Below, piece by piece: positions 19,399 through 28,503 of a stretch of 64,000 nt of DNA. Under the pieces are notes generated by a model. It saw nothing but the letters and a program-made list of their open reading frames with translations, searched no databases and was not told the origin of the DNA. Position numbers and translations under genes: made by a program. This DNA comes from an uncultured Enterobacteriaceae bacterium. Lineage in GTDB: Bacteria; Pseudomonadota; Gammaproteobacteria; Enterobacterales; Enterobacteriaceae. Numbering within the stretch: the first letter of the stretch is position 1; every line of letters starts with the position of its first letter. The stretch is from NCBI GenBank assembly GCA_945271245.1, contig CALYPF010000001.1:1-64000 (forward strand), read 5' to 3'.

Positions 19399-22300
19399 GT
19401 ACGTGCTCCGGTATTAAATTCGTTCAGGTATTCCGCCACAATCAGGCGGTTGATGTCGCCAGCCGCTTTCGCACTGAGGGTGATCTTCTGCTGATTTTCA
19501 AAGTGTTCCAGCACGCATGACACGATCTGGCGTTCAAAGTAGCTTTCATTGTTCAGTATCTGGCTATTATTAAGCACTTTTCCATCCGCATCCTGCTTGA
19601 CACCGAGCAGTGCTTCGAAGATTTTACGCTCCGGCTCGCTAAGGCCGCCGTGTTCGCGCAGGCGTTTGTGGGTACGCGCGTATTTCACATCGCCCCGGTA
19701 TTTCTGGCGTAGCAGGTTGTTCTGACGGTTCAGCTCTTTGATGCGGTCATGAATTTTATTGAGTGTGCCAATATTCGCAACCATTTCTTGCTGGGTGACT
19801 TCGCTGAGTTTCTTTTTCTTGAACAGGCGCTCCAGTTCGTCTTTCAGACTGACGAACTGCGGGTCCTGCTGGTCGAAGTTGGCTGCCAGCGCCTCACGGG
19901 TTCGGCGCAGCGTCTCTTTGAGTTCGTCGGCCAGTATCAGCTCTTCTTCACCCACTTTATGAAATTCAAAGATCACCTCTTCCAGCGCCCGATTCAGCAG
20001 ACCGGAGAGGTCAACGCCCTGTTCCAGATCCGCTTTCAGGTTGAGTAAGTCGAGTCGGCGGCTGGCTTCGCGGTAAAGGATGTTGAGTTTGTTGAAGTCC
20101 AGCGCCTGGAGAAACTCAGTGTTGCCCTGGAGGCGGATCAGGTTGTACAGGCTGCGGGCATCGGCCAGCGCGTTTTTCAGCGCCAGTGCGGTTTCCCGGT
20201 CCGGGATCTGGTTTATCTGGTCAGTGAAAATTTCCGCGTTTTCCGTATCGAAGCTGAACAGAACGTCTTTGATATGCTCAATTTCTTCACGGATCTCTTC
20301 CGCCGATTTGAACAGGCGGGAGTAGTGCTCCATTTCGTCGCCCAGTTCGGCCTGTAACTCTTCAAAGTAGGCTTTGTTGGTGGCATCAAATTCCTGACGG
20401 ATGTCAGCAAAGTCCACCACGTAGCCGTAGTGGAAGTGGTTGTAGGTTCGGTTGACGCGAGTGAGCGCCTGAAGCAGGTTGTGCCTTCGGATCACGCGAC
20501 CAAGATAGAGTTTTTTCAGCCGTTTGGCGTCAAAGCCGGTGAGCAGCATGTTGTAGACGAACAGCAGGTCAATCTCGCCCGCCTTGAATTGCTCCACCCA
20601 CTCTTTGCGTTCCTGCTTACTGCCGATGTCGTGCAGGATCAGGGCGGCGCGTTTGATTTTCCGTGTTTCTTTGGCGTGGATCTGGTAAACGGCGGCGGGT
20701 TCTTTGGCCTGTGAGAGGGGCATTTCGTCCGCAGATTCTTCGGTGACGGCAGAGAATTCGGCGTAGTCGGCATTGAACAATTCAAACATCTGTTTTGCCT
20801 GTTCAGCGCTGTCGCAAATCACCATGCCGCCGATGGTGTCATCATTCAGCGCGCCCCGGCTTTTGGCAAAGTCGGTGACGATGTAGTTCAGCATCGGTTT
20901 GACGAAGCTGGGATGAGCGTAAATGTATTTGCGATCCACATCGCCCATTCTGACTTCCACATCTTTTAGCGCCTGTTGCAGGAGCATCCGGTAGTTGGTG
21001 GCGATCTCCTCGCGGATCAGGCGCAGCGTGTAGCCATCGGCAATGGAGGCGTTGTAGTAGTATTTGTGGATGTAATCGCCGAAGAGATCGCGGGAATTGT
21101 AATCCGTTCCCAGCAAAGGCGTACCGGTCAGGCCAATTTTGATGGCATTGGTGTCCGACTGGCTTAAGTTTGCCAGGAAACTCCCTTTGGGGTTGTAGCT
21201 GCGGTGTACTTCATCGAGGAAGTACACTCGCTGGATGTTGATATCGTAGTCTTTGGTGGTGATGACGTCCGGGTCATCGCGGAATTTCTGGATATTGACG
21301 ACGGTGATTTCCGCTTTGCCGTGGTGGTTGTGCAGTGCCTGCGTCGCTTTGATGTCACGGGCGAAAGCTTCGCGAGAGTCGATAAGGTGAACGATTAATC
21401 CACGGGCGGTAAATTCGCGCTGCGCCTGCTGGAGCAGATCCAGACGATCAACAATAAAGTAGAACTTGGGGATCACCTGCTGATTCTGGAAGTAATCCGT
21501 CAGGAAGCGCACGTTGTAATAAGCCAGCGCGGTTTTTCCGCTGCCCTGGGTGTGCCAGATGATGCCTTTTTTCACGCCAGCGTTGAATTTGCGCTCGATT
21601 GCTTTGGTGGCAAAGAGCTGCGGGTAACGCATAATGTGTTTCTGAATACCGCCTGGTTCGGCGACGTACACCAGCGCATAGCGCAGGATAAATGCCAGCC
21701 GATCCCGACTCAACAGCGCGGTACACAGGCGGTTGGTCGGGCGGTTGTGATCTTTGTTGGTCTGAAATTCCGGGTTGGTGCGGATCACTTCCAGGTTGTT
21801 ATCTTTCAGGACGGCGATTTCGGTTTCTTCTGACAGCGGTTTCAGTATCGCGGTCAGGTTGAAGAGTTCTTCTTCGCGGAAGTAGTTGAATACCGGGTTG
21901 CTGTAAGAACTGCTGGCGTAGAATGCCCCCTGAATCGGTTCTGGATCACTGTCGTCATACTCCATGTTGTTGGAGAAGATCATGAACTGGGTGATGTTGG
22001 CGAAACGTTTGAATTTGGGGTTCTTAAAGCGCTCGTTGATGCGGTTGCGTTCTGCGACGATGCCTTCACGGTTGTTGGGCTTTTTCACCTCAATAAAGAT
22101 CAGCGGCATACCGTTGATCAGGAGCGTGATATCCGGACGGAATTCTTCATCGCCGTTTTCGCAAGTCAGTTCAGTGACGACATGGAAGCTGTTGTTGTTG
22201 AAGTTGTCGAAGTCGATCAGTTTGATGCCGGAACGGTCGCTGAGTTTTTCGAAGAAGGCGCGGCCCAGGTCGTCGTTGTCGAGAAGCAGCGTGAGGTCTT

Positions 22301-22490
22301 TTAACAGGCGTACGATGTCGTCAGGCACAATTCCGGGGTTAATTCTGCTAACTGCGGCAGTGAAAAGGTCAGGAAAGATGTTGGTTTCTTTGTCCCAGCG
22401 TTGTTCTTTCAAGGACAGGTAGTGGTATCCCAACCGTATCAGGTGGAGGATGACGGGGATTTTTACCCGGGTGTCTTCGGTGAATTTCAT
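19392..22490 (-). CDS. hsdR: Type I restriction endonuclease subunit HsdR
   Basis: A 1,032-residue motor-nuclease. The N-terminal PD-(D/E)xK nuclease is visible as DITLL...LIFIEVKKPNN near residues 120-140. The SF2 translocase follows, with Walker A TQGSGKT near 315 and motif II DEVH near 421. It cuts unmodified foreign DNA after ATP-driven translocation. I prefer ATG 22490 (MKFTEDTRVK), which has AGGG seven bases upstream, over the in-frame GTG at 22517. It is the first gene of the operon. Upstream lies an IS3-family remnant, so its promoter may come partly from insertion-sequence DNA. Confidence 0.94.
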   Translation of the reverse strand: MKFTEDTRVKIPVILHLIRLGYHYLSLKEQRWDKETNIFPDLFTAAVSRINPGIVPDDIVRLLKDLTLLLDNDDLGRAFFEKLSDRSGIKLIDFDNFNNNSFHVVTELTCENGDEEFRPDITLLINGMPLIFIEVKKPNNREGIVAERNRINERFKNPKFKRFANITQFMIFSNNMEYDDSDPEPIQGAFYASSSYSNPVFNYFREEELFNLTAILKPLSEETEIAVLKDNNLEVIRTNPEFQTNKDHNRPTNRLCTALLSRDRLAFILRYALVYVAEPGGIQKHIMRYPQLFATKAIERKFNAGVKKGIIWHTQGSGKTALAYYNVRFLTDYFQNQQVIPKFYFIVDRLDLLQQAQREFTARGLIVHLIDSREAFARDIKATQALHNHHGKAEITVVNIQKFRDDPDVITTKDYDINIQRVYFLDEVHRSYNPKGSFLANLSQSDTNAIKIGLTGTPLLGTDYNSRDLFGDYIHKYYYNASIADGYTLRLIREEIATNYRMLLQQALKDVEVRMGDVDRKYIYAHPSFVKPMLNYIVTDFAKSRGALNDDTIGGMVICDSAEQAKQMFELFNADYAEFSAVTEESADEMPLSQAKEPAAVYQIHAKETRKIKRAALILHDIGSKQERKEWVEQFKAGEIDLLFVYNMLLTGFDAKRLKKLYLGRVIRRHNLLQALTRVNRTYNHFHYGYVVDFADIRQEFDATNKAYFEELQAELGDEMEHYSRLFKSAEEIREEIEHIKDVLFSFDTENAEIFTDQINQIPDRETALALKNALADARSLYNLIRLQGNTEFLQALDFNKLNILYREASRRLDLLNLKADLEQGVDLSGLLNRALEEVIFEFHKVGEEELILADELKETLRRTREALAANFDQQDPQFVSLKDELERLFKKKKLSEVTQQEMVANIGTLNKIHDRIKELNRQNNLLRQKYRGDVKYARTHKRLREHGGLSEPERKIFEALLGVKQDADGKVLNNSQILNNESYFERQIVSCVLEHFENQQKITLSAKAAGDINRLIVAEYLNEFNTGARTW

Positions 22491-22591
22491 CGTATACCCT
22501 GTTTTGATTTTTATCACGTCTCAGGCCATGCAGCGCCCCATAACCCCGGACCTGCCCCTACCCGCGTAATGTGGCACGCCCCTAAGCGAGT

Positions 22592-22714
22592 AAATTGTTC
22601 CGGACTGAGCCCGCCACAGGCACTGTGACGTCGCCATTGATTGTAATCGCACTCGATATAATTAAATACCGTCGCCCGCATCATTTCTCGCCTGTTAAAG
22701 CGTTCACCATGGAT
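22592..22714 (-). pseudogene. IS3-family transposase (OrfB) C-terminal remnant
   Basis: A minus-strand frame here reads [20 protein letters not shown] and then [18 protein letters not shown]. This is the conserved C-terminal end of IS3-family transposases (usually YN..RRHS..G.LSP..F). Only about 41 codons remain. The rest of the catalytic domain and OrfA are absent, so it is a fossil of an insertion. It lies between hsdR and the SANT-repeat gene, at the junction of the restriction and T6SS parts of the island. The open frame extends about 14 codons beyond the match on the upstream side, with no similarity I recognise. Confidence 0.75.
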
Positions 22715-22752
22715 ATCATCTAATACATCACAGCGTAGTATCCTTGGAAAGG

Positions 22753-23385
22753 TCACGTTTTTTTGAGTAAACGTTCGCGTGCCTTTTCCACCGCTCTTTT
22801 GGTCCTGTCCGGAAACAAAGTAGCCTGTTGCTCAGCCACACTCAGATGCATATTCTTTTCCAGAAGAGTCCATTCTTCATCGCTCCAGGGACGAAAACCG
22901 ACTTCGCTGCTATGGGATTTCTTCAGACCCAGTCTCCTGGCCATTATTCTGACGGATACTGTGTTTCTTCCCGGAAGACGCTCAGTTACCGCCGTACCCA
23001 CCCTCGGGTAGTCTGCTTTAAGAATTTCGAGCTCGGCATCCCCCCAGAAACGACCACTTTGCACCCTCAAGGTCTCCGCCATCGAAAAGATAGCATTGAC
23101 ACTTCTGCCTGGAAGTAACCGTATAAGGGACCTGGCTTCGGTCCCCCGGGCATAGTGGTCACGAATAATATCCATTTCAGCCTCACTCCACGGTACATTT
23201 TTCTTTCTACGGCACCCGAGCTTATCAGCCATCAATCCCACCGCACCTGGCGTCCGTCCCAGCCGGTCTGCAATATCAGCAACTGACATGGAAGAATAGT
23301 TATTCTCCAGAAAGGTTAAATCCCCGGCGGTCCATCTGGCACGGTTATTACGGTAACGAACTGAATCACCCACAATTTTTATCAC
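22753..23385 (-). CDS. Four-repeat SANT/Myb-like (homeodomain-like) DNA-binding protein
   Basis: A 210-residue protein built almost wholly of four tandem repeats of about 45-50 residues. They start near residues 17, 65, 112 and 167 ([40 protein letters not shown]). Each has an aromatic-led first helix and ends in a recognition-type helix ([50 protein letters not shown]). This is the pattern of SANT/Myb or homeodomain-like trihelical modules. No other domain is seen. The start is a GTG five bases after the VasL stop, so it is probably cotranscribed with VasL and the NERD helicase. A DNA-binding role, perhaps regulatory, is likely; the target is unknown. Confidence 0.75.
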   Translation of the reverse strand: MIKIVGDSVRYRNNRARWTAGDLTFLENNYSSMSVADIADRLGRTPGAVGLMADKLGCRRKKNVPWSEAEMDIIRDHYARGTEARSLIRLLPGRSVNAIFSMAETLRVQSGRFWGDAELEILKADYPRVGTAVTERLPGRNTVSVRIMARRLGLKKSHSSEVGFRPWSDEEWTLLEKNMHLSVAEQQATLFPDRTKRAVEKARERLLKKT

Positions 23386-23390
23386 CGTTT

Positions 23391-24770
23391 CTATTTTGAC
23401 GCATTCTGTTTGATTTCAGCATAGTGGGCTGTCAGTTGCTTCAGATGCATTTCCAGTTGAGCCCTGGCAGCAGCAGGTAAGGGGACTCCCGCAGGAGCTT
23501 GTGACAATACCCGCAGTTGCTCCTCAACCGGTATGGACTGATTAAATGACTGTATGGTAGAAAAGACCACTGATTTCAGTTCACTGACCGTCATGTATTT
23601 GCCTTTTTGCTCATCAAGCCCGTTCAGGCGGTCACTCAGTTTTTGTAACGTTGTCATCCCCTGAGACCAGCCATTGAGTTGTTCTGTCGGTAATGCGGCA
23701 GCATTAAGTTGTTGTTGCCACTGCTGTACCAGGGCCTTAGCCTGCTCCGGCCACAATACCTGAACCTGTTCGATGAGTTTTCTGCTGTATGCAATATCCC
23801 AGTCAGGCGGCAACTTATCCAGTCGGGCAAGCTGATGCTGTGTCTGTGCGATAAGGTCCTGAGGTAACGAAGTCTGCTGACGCAACATCTCCAGTTGTTC
23901 AGACGTGAGAGGTGCAGGGAACGGAGCCAGTGAAGCAGCAAGCTGATTCTGTAGAGGGTCTGGCCGGTGAAGAAAATGCCAGCTCCACACTGAGACAATG
24001 CTTATCACCAGCATGGTACACATCCCGACGACAAAGGATTTCCACTTTTTAACCGGAGCGGGCATAGCCGCCAGCACTTCCACGTTCGGCTGCTGTTCCG
24101 GTTGCGCAACGTAAACCCACTTCACTGCACTCTCTGGCTTATCTTCATCTGGTCCACCAGCAAAGTCTCTCGTGGATGCTGTCGCATCATTCATAACGGT
24201 CGCAGGCAACACGATACCAGGCTGAATGCTCGAGCCGGTACTAGTTATGCCATCGCTGTTTTCCAGCCGAACAGCACTGTTGTGCATCAGGGTACGCAAC
24301 GTATCGAGCTGACTCAGATGCTTAAGCTCCAGACGCTGCAGTACCTCTCCCAGTCGGGTAAGCAGTTGCTCCGCCCGGTACAACTGGCTGAGGTCGCTGT
24401 AATTCAGCGGGAGCGAGCGCATCCGTTGCTGCAGGCGCTGACTCAGACTGCTGAGGATTTCCATCCGGGCATGGACTTGCTGAGGCCAAAGAGCCCCCCA
24501 CTGATGGTTTATCAGTGCCTCAAGTATCGTCAGCCCTTCATTGAGCCCGAATAAACCGGCCAGCTGCGTACGCGCAAGCGTATACCAGGCTGCGGTTTGC
24601 AATTCCACACCGTTCTGCTCGAACAGGGAGAGGCAAAGTTTTTCTGCATAACGCCAGTTCACATCCGGGCGAGCCGGATGTGTCAGCTTACTCAGCTCAT
24701 CACGCAGGGCGGCATAATCCGGCAGCAGTCGCGGGTCGCCGCCGGTTTTTAAGATTTTATGCATAGTCAT
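23391..24770 (-). CDS. VasL-type T6SS accessory protein (TssA-like N-terminus, one membrane helix)
   Basis: A 459-residue protein. The N-terminal 150 residues resemble the ImpA/TssA N-terminal domain (DPRLLPDYAALRDELSKL, then VNWRYAEKLCLSLFE). A single membrane helix lies at about residues 245-265 (VVGMCTMLVISIVSVWSW), and the C-terminal half is a helical VasL-type domain. VasL proteins are TssA-related T6SS accessory proteins of uncertain mechanism. I chose ATG 24770, with AGGAG seven bases upstream; ATG 24764 is an alternative. The gene overlaps the end of the NERD-helicase gene by 14 bases. It is a second TssA-like protein besides TssA itself (34591-36192), and lies outside the main T6SS operon. 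Confidence 0.75.
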   Translation of the reverse strand: MTMHKILKTGGDPRLLPDYAALRDELSKLTHPARPDVNWRYAEKLCLSLFEQNGVELQTAAWYTLARTQLAGLFGLNEGLTILEALINHQWGALWPQQVHARMEILSSLSQRLQQRMRSLPLNYSDLSQLYRAEQLLTRLGEVLQRLELKHLSQLDTLRTLMHNSAVRLENSDGITSTGSSIQPGIVLPATVMNDATASTRDFAGGPDEDKPESAVKWVYVAQPEQQPNVEVLAAMPAPVKKWKSFVVGMCTMLVISIVSVWSWHFLHRPDPLQNQLAASLAPFPAPLTSEQLEMLRQQTSLPQDLIAQTQHQLARLDKLPPDWDIAYSRKLIEQVQVLWPEQAKALVQQWQQQLNAAALPTEQLNGWSQGMTTLQKLSDRLNGLDEQKGKYMTVSELKSVVFSTIQSFNQSIPVEEQLRVLSQAPAGVPLPAAARAQLEMHLKQLTAHYAEIKQNASK

Positions 24771-26583
24771 CCTGTTGCTCCTGCAAATCCACGCATGCAA
24801 ATTTTGTCAGCTGACGACTGATGCTGTTTTCTTTGTAGCAGGTCACCAGCAGCGAACGCGTCGCGCGGGTAAACGCTACATAAAGCGCCGGGATGGCTTC
24901 CGACTCATCCTCAGCAGCTTTATGAACAAAAGACGCATTGATGACGGCAACGTAAGGAAATTCAAGACCTTTACTGCTCTGGAAGGTCATGAGGTGTACA
25001 ACATCTTCGCGATGTGAATAGGCTTTTTTATCCCCGGAGGTAAAGCTGATGGCGATGGGTATCTTATGCTGCTCCAGCAATACGATGAGCCTGTCTGCTG
25101 AATAACGTGTCGGGCACAGCACAGCTATATCTCCCCAGCGGCCTGCAACCACGTGTTGCGCCTTCAGCCATGCCACAACACGACGGGCCTCCTCCGCTTC
25201 AGACTGGCATAATTCAATATCAGGAATATCACCCTCCTCTCCGCAGGCTTCCGGCAGCACCAGAGGGAGCTCCTGATTATGATGACTTTCAAAATAGTCG
25301 CGTGAGAAGGCGTATGCGAAATTGAGAATGCGGCAGGGATTACGATAGTTAACCCGAAGAACAGACGTGCGTCCCTGGGCCTGAATACCCACACTCGCCA
25401 GCGAAAAGTTAAGTGATCTCTCACGTCGGTACAGTGACTGCGCATCATCGTACATCAGCAATAACGAACGGGATGTGTTATCAAACAGCCGGGCGATTAA
25501 TGAAAGCCAGCGCTGGTCGAAATCATGCCCCTCGTCAATCAGCACGGAATCATAACCACTGTCGGTCACGGCACCGCTGTTAACCGCATCTTCCAGCGCG
25601 GTAAAACAGTTATCAAAGTACAGCCCTTCACCGCTCACATTGAGTTTGAATTTTCGGGCAGCACTCGCGCACCAGTCGTGGAAATGATACACGTGCACTT
25701 TACCCGATAGCCCTCTTTCAGCAACACATTCACGGATATATTTCGCCAGAATAATATTGAAACAAAGCACTAATACAGGACGCGCTGTCGTTTCTGAAAG
25801 ATACAGACAGCGGTAGAGTAAAATAAGAGTCTTGCCGGAACCCGCCACCCCATGGATGACGCGGTGCCCTTCCCCGAGATTACGGGCCAGAACTTCCTGC
25901 TGCAGGTCCATTACCCTGCAGACCTGATTACTTTTTTTCTTTGACCGAATCGCAATCTCCGGGAACAGGTGCTGGCGTAAAATATCCCTGACAGCCGGAG
26001 TGACTTTCGGTCTGAAACGGGTGGTAAACAATCCCGAAAATTTAGAACGAAAAGCAGATAAAGAGACAGACTCAGTCATTTCATCCTGACAAATCGTCAG
26101 TGCCCGGGGAAAAATGGATTCCACTGCCCCATCGGCAGAGAGGGAGGTCAGTTGCTGGCGGGTGATATTGGTAAAAACAACACCATAAGCCCAGGCAATA
26201 TTGAGCTTACCTTTGTACAGGCCGGTATTTTGCTGCAGTTTCGGCTCACAGGATAACGATTCGACGGTCGCACAGGCATATTCCCTGACCTGTACCAGCT
26301 GATTTTGTTCCTGCTTTTCTCCCTGCGCAGTCATGAGAGTCACAGTCTGCGGGTCAATATGATGAAGGGTGCTCAGCTTCCAGTCTTTGACTTCAAGAAA
26401 AATAAGGCCGTTTGCGGGATCAATAATAACAAAGTCAGGATGCCTGTATCGCCGCCCCACCGGGATGTCATACCAGACAAGGCAGTCCTCCGCGAGATGT
26501 GATTCAAGGCGCTGGGCTACACGGCGCTCACCGTTCGTCATTCTCCCTGAACATAGCGTCAGGGACGTCATTAATTTCGCCAT
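24757..26583 (-). CDS. NERD-nuclease domain / SF1 (UvrD-like) helicase fusion
   Basis: A 608-residue protein. The N-terminal nuclease-related (NERD) domain has a PD-(D/E)xK-like set, D50 (RHPDFVII) and E64-x-K66 (FLEVKDW). The rest is a superfamily 1 helicase: Walker A near residue 248 (GVAGSGKT), motif II near 348 (DEGHDF), motif V (TFQSSKGLEFP) and motif VI (LYVAFTRATRSLLV). This combination is known in stand-alone DNA-processing and putative phage-defence proteins. Here it overlaps a VasL gene, a neighbour I do not know for it. Codon 5 is an alternative start. Its substrate and any link to the T6SS are not shown by sequence. Confidence 0.85.
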   Translation of the reverse strand: MAKLMTSLTLCSGRMTNGERRVAQRLESHLAEDCLVWYDIPVGRRYRHPDFVIIDPANGLIFLEVKDWKLSTLHHIDPQTVTLMTAQGEKQEQNQLVQVREYACATVESLSCEPKLQQNTGLYKGKLNIAWAYGVVFTNITRQQLTSLSADGAVESIFPRALTICQDEMTESVSLSAFRSKFSGLFTTRFRPKVTPAVRDILRQHLFPEIAIRSKKKSNQVCRVMDLQQEVLARNLGEGHRVIHGVAGSGKTLILLYRCLYLSETTARPVLVLCFNIILAKYIRECVAERGLSGKVHVYHFHDWCASAARKFKLNVSGEGLYFDNCFTALEDAVNSGAVTDSGYDSVLIDEGHDFDQRWLSLIARLFDNTSRSLLLMYDDAQSLYRRERSLNFSLASVGIQAQGRTSVLRVNYRNPCRILNFAYAFSRDYFESHHNQELPLVLPEACGEEGDIPDIELCQSEAEEARRVVAWLKAQHVVAGRWGDIAVLCPTRYSADRLIVLLEQHKIPIAISFTSGDKKAYSHREDVVHLMTFQSSKGLEFPYVAVINASFVHKAAEDESEAIPALYVAFTRATRSLLVTCYKENSISRQLTKFACVDLQEQQDDYA

Positions 26584-26612
26584 GCAATGCTATCCACTTA
26601 TGTGCAGTCCAT

Positions 26613-26639
26613 CAGCGGAGCCCTTCAATAGCTCCGCTG
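26613..26639. other. Perfect 9-bp hairpin between the GIY-YIG-like and NERD genes
   Basis: CAGCGGAGC and GCTCCGCTG with a 9-base loop. There is no T tract on the minus strand side that would make it a clear intrinsic terminator, so it may be an mRNA-processing or partial-termination structure between the two genes. Confidence 0.45.
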
Positions 26640-26660
26640 TAAAAATTTCAGAATATGATG

Positions 26661-27905
26661 TTATGCAGCTTCGCTTTCTGCATATTCGAGACTCTGCAGG
26701 TAATGCAGCGCCACCGGGTCAGCAATATATTCAACCTGCCCGTGGTGACGCTCCACCTCATCGATAATTCTGCTGAGCTCGACCCGGAAAAATTCCTTAC
26801 GCAGGTTAACCCTGTTGATACGGTAGCTTTCCAGATGGTCGTGAAGTGTCTTTTCAAGTGCGGGGGCATCATCGCAGGAAATCATGGCGTGGACGTCAAA
26901 ATCAAACGGCACGGCTGCCCCGCTCAGTTCTTTCACACGCTCCATAGGCTCCAGCCGTCGGGTCATGCCAATTTTAAATACGTTTTCACCGAAGGAGCCG
27001 ATATTCGAAATCACATACACATGTCCCTGCTTTGTAAGCTGGGCCATGGATTTGGCGCGCTCATACTGCTGATGCACGTCCTGGATTTCCTGCTCCAGCT
27101 CCAGACGCTGCCTTTCCAGCTCTTCCCGGTGAGCCCCCTCAGCGGCGAGCAGAGCCTCTTCAAGTAAACGCTGCTGCTCAGCAAGACGTTGCTCCTCCTC
27201 TTCCGCTTCGCGCTGCTGCTGTTCCAGCTCATCCTGACGCTGTTTTTCTTCCCGCATCTGACGCTTGAGCTCAGCCTGATATTCTTTTTCTTCCTGCGCT
27301 TTTTCCAGCAGGGCGACCTTATCCAGAAACTGCTGTTTTACGCCTTCCCAGTCGGCATTATCTTCCAGTTCCAGAAAAGTGACTTTCTCGCTGATGGCCG
27401 CGTAAGCGTCTCTCTCCTTCCTGAGCTGGTCGTACTTGCTTTGCCAGTTATTCACCGTAGTGCCAGTAAGCAGGGTTTTGACTTTGAATTTATACGCAGA
27501 GTCCACAATACGCTGCATTGCCCGGGAGGCTTTATTTCTGGCATTGTGAAAGTTATCCCACTGGCCGGAAAGCTGTTTCTTTTCCTGATACAGGCCACGA
27601 GCCACTTCAGTACTTACAGTTTCTTCAAAGGCTTTCTCTTTCTGTGCCAGGTCCGACATGGCCTGTTCGAGTTCTGCTGTTTTCTTCCGGAAGCCCCGAT
27701 AAATGAAAATCCGTATTATCAACGCAACGGCTATCAGTAAACCAAAGAACAGACCGAAGACACCAGCCGGATTAGAAACATATTCAATAAATTGTTCATT
27801 AAGATTTATTAATGCGCTTACCGCGACATAAATACCCCAGACAATTACGCCAATAATGAACAGAATAATACCTGCAGCATTGTCATCTTTTTTTCTTCTT
27901 GCCAT
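26661..27905 (-). CDS. Membrane-anchored coiled-coil protein with C-terminal GIY-YIG-like (T5orf172/MUG113) domain
   Basis: A 414-residue protein. Two membrane helices lie at residues 11-33 and 45-69. A long charged region, about 75-285, is rich in Glu, Gln, Lys and Arg with heptad character (a coiled coil). From about residue 290 comes a GIY-YIG-like domain (HVYVISN...NVFKIGMTRR...LEKTLHDHLE), matching the T5orf172/MUG113 branch of that nuclease fold. The YVI and KIGMT elements replace the strict GIY and YIG. The membrane anchor with a nuclease-fold tail is unusual; the function is not known to me. It is followed, after 77 bases and a hairpin, by the NERD helicase gene in the same direction. 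Confidence 0.75.
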   Translation of the reverse strand: MARRKKDDNAAGIILFIIGVIVWGIYVAVSALINLNEQFIEYVSNPAGVFGLFFGLLIAVALIIRIFIYRGFRKKTAELEQAMSDLAQKEKAFEETVSTEVARGLYQEKKQLSGQWDNFHNARNKASRAMQRIVDSAYKFKVKTLLTGTTVNNWQSKYDQLRKERDAYAAISEKVTFLELEDNADWEGVKQQFLDKVALLEKAQEEKEYQAELKRQMREEKQRQDELEQQQREAEEEEQRLAEQQRLLEEALLAAEGAHREELERQRLELEQEIQDVHQQYERAKSMAQLTKQGHVYVISNIGSFGENVFKIGMTRRLEPMERVKELSGAAVPFDFDVHAMISCDDAPALEKTLHDHLESYRINRVNLRKEFFRVELSRIIDEVERHHGQVEYIADPVALHYLQSLEYAESEAA

Positions 27906-27983
27906 GTTTTATTTCTTTCCTTTCTTCTTTCAATCCTGACTATTTAATCTTAATAACGGGCAAAGAGCCTTTCCTGTATCCGA

Positions 27984-28382
27984 TTAATACTGATTCCCTG
28001 AGCAAATCGGTAAATGAGTGTATCCGGGCTTGCTGGCCATATAGAGGGGAGCGCATGTGGGCTGTCGGGGTTGGGTACTGACCGGTTCGTCGTTTTCTGC
28101 AACACGTTGCGGCTCCTGCTTTTTCGCAGTTGTCACTTTTTTCGTCTTAGCTTTGCGAGTGGAAGTAGACTGTTTTACCGGATTGCTGGTTGCTGAGGAA
28201 CCATACCCGGAACAGAATCGTTTCGACTGACTCAGACTTCCGTCATTACAGACAAAGTGGCCATCCGAAGTGCAGTGCGCTATACCGCCTTTTGAACCTG
28301 AGCAGGGCTGCCTTCCACGCGCAGCATCGGCTTGTACCGTAAAAAGAACTCCTGAGACCAGAAGGAAGATTAATTTTCTCAT
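27984..28382 (-). CDS. Small secreted cysteine-containing protein of unknown function
   Basis: A 132-residue protein with a signal peptide (MRKLIFLLVSGVLFTVQADA). The mature part begins with a Cys-rich motif, CSGSKGGIAHC then FVCNDGSLSQSKRFC, seen in small exported enterobacterial proteins of unknown function. A Lys/Thr/Gln-rich low-complexity linker (about residues 65-105) and two further cysteines near the end follow (TCAPLYMASK, LPICSG). I chose ATG 28382 because it gives a clean signal peptide and has GGA seven bases upstream; the upstream frame is open to 28463 but adds a non-signal extension. No function can be assigned; its place at the end of the T6SS cluster suggests, but does not show, a link. 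Confidence 0.7.
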   Translation of the reverse strand: MRKLIFLLVSGVLFTVQADAARGRQPCSGSKGGIAHCTSDGHFVCNDGSLSQSKRFCSGYGSSATSNPVKQSTSTRKAKTKKVTTAKKQEPQRVAENDEPVSTQPRQPTCAPLYMASKPGYTHLPICSGNQY

Positions 28383-28503
28383 TACCATATCCGTTATTTG
28401 TCTCGTTACTTTGGGGCTAAGTAATCCGAAAGCTATTAACCGTTTCGTCAGGAAAACGTGCAATGATTCAAAGCAAAAAATAATGATTCATTTTCAGCTC
28501 CCG

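Noticed and set aside
19749..22422. Frames on the plus strand across hsdR
   Set aside because: Antisense shadows of hsdR, which carries complete helicase and nuclease motifs.
26613..26639. Rho-independent terminator
   Set aside because: Good stem, but no T tract follows on the minus strand; listed as a hairpin of unclear role.
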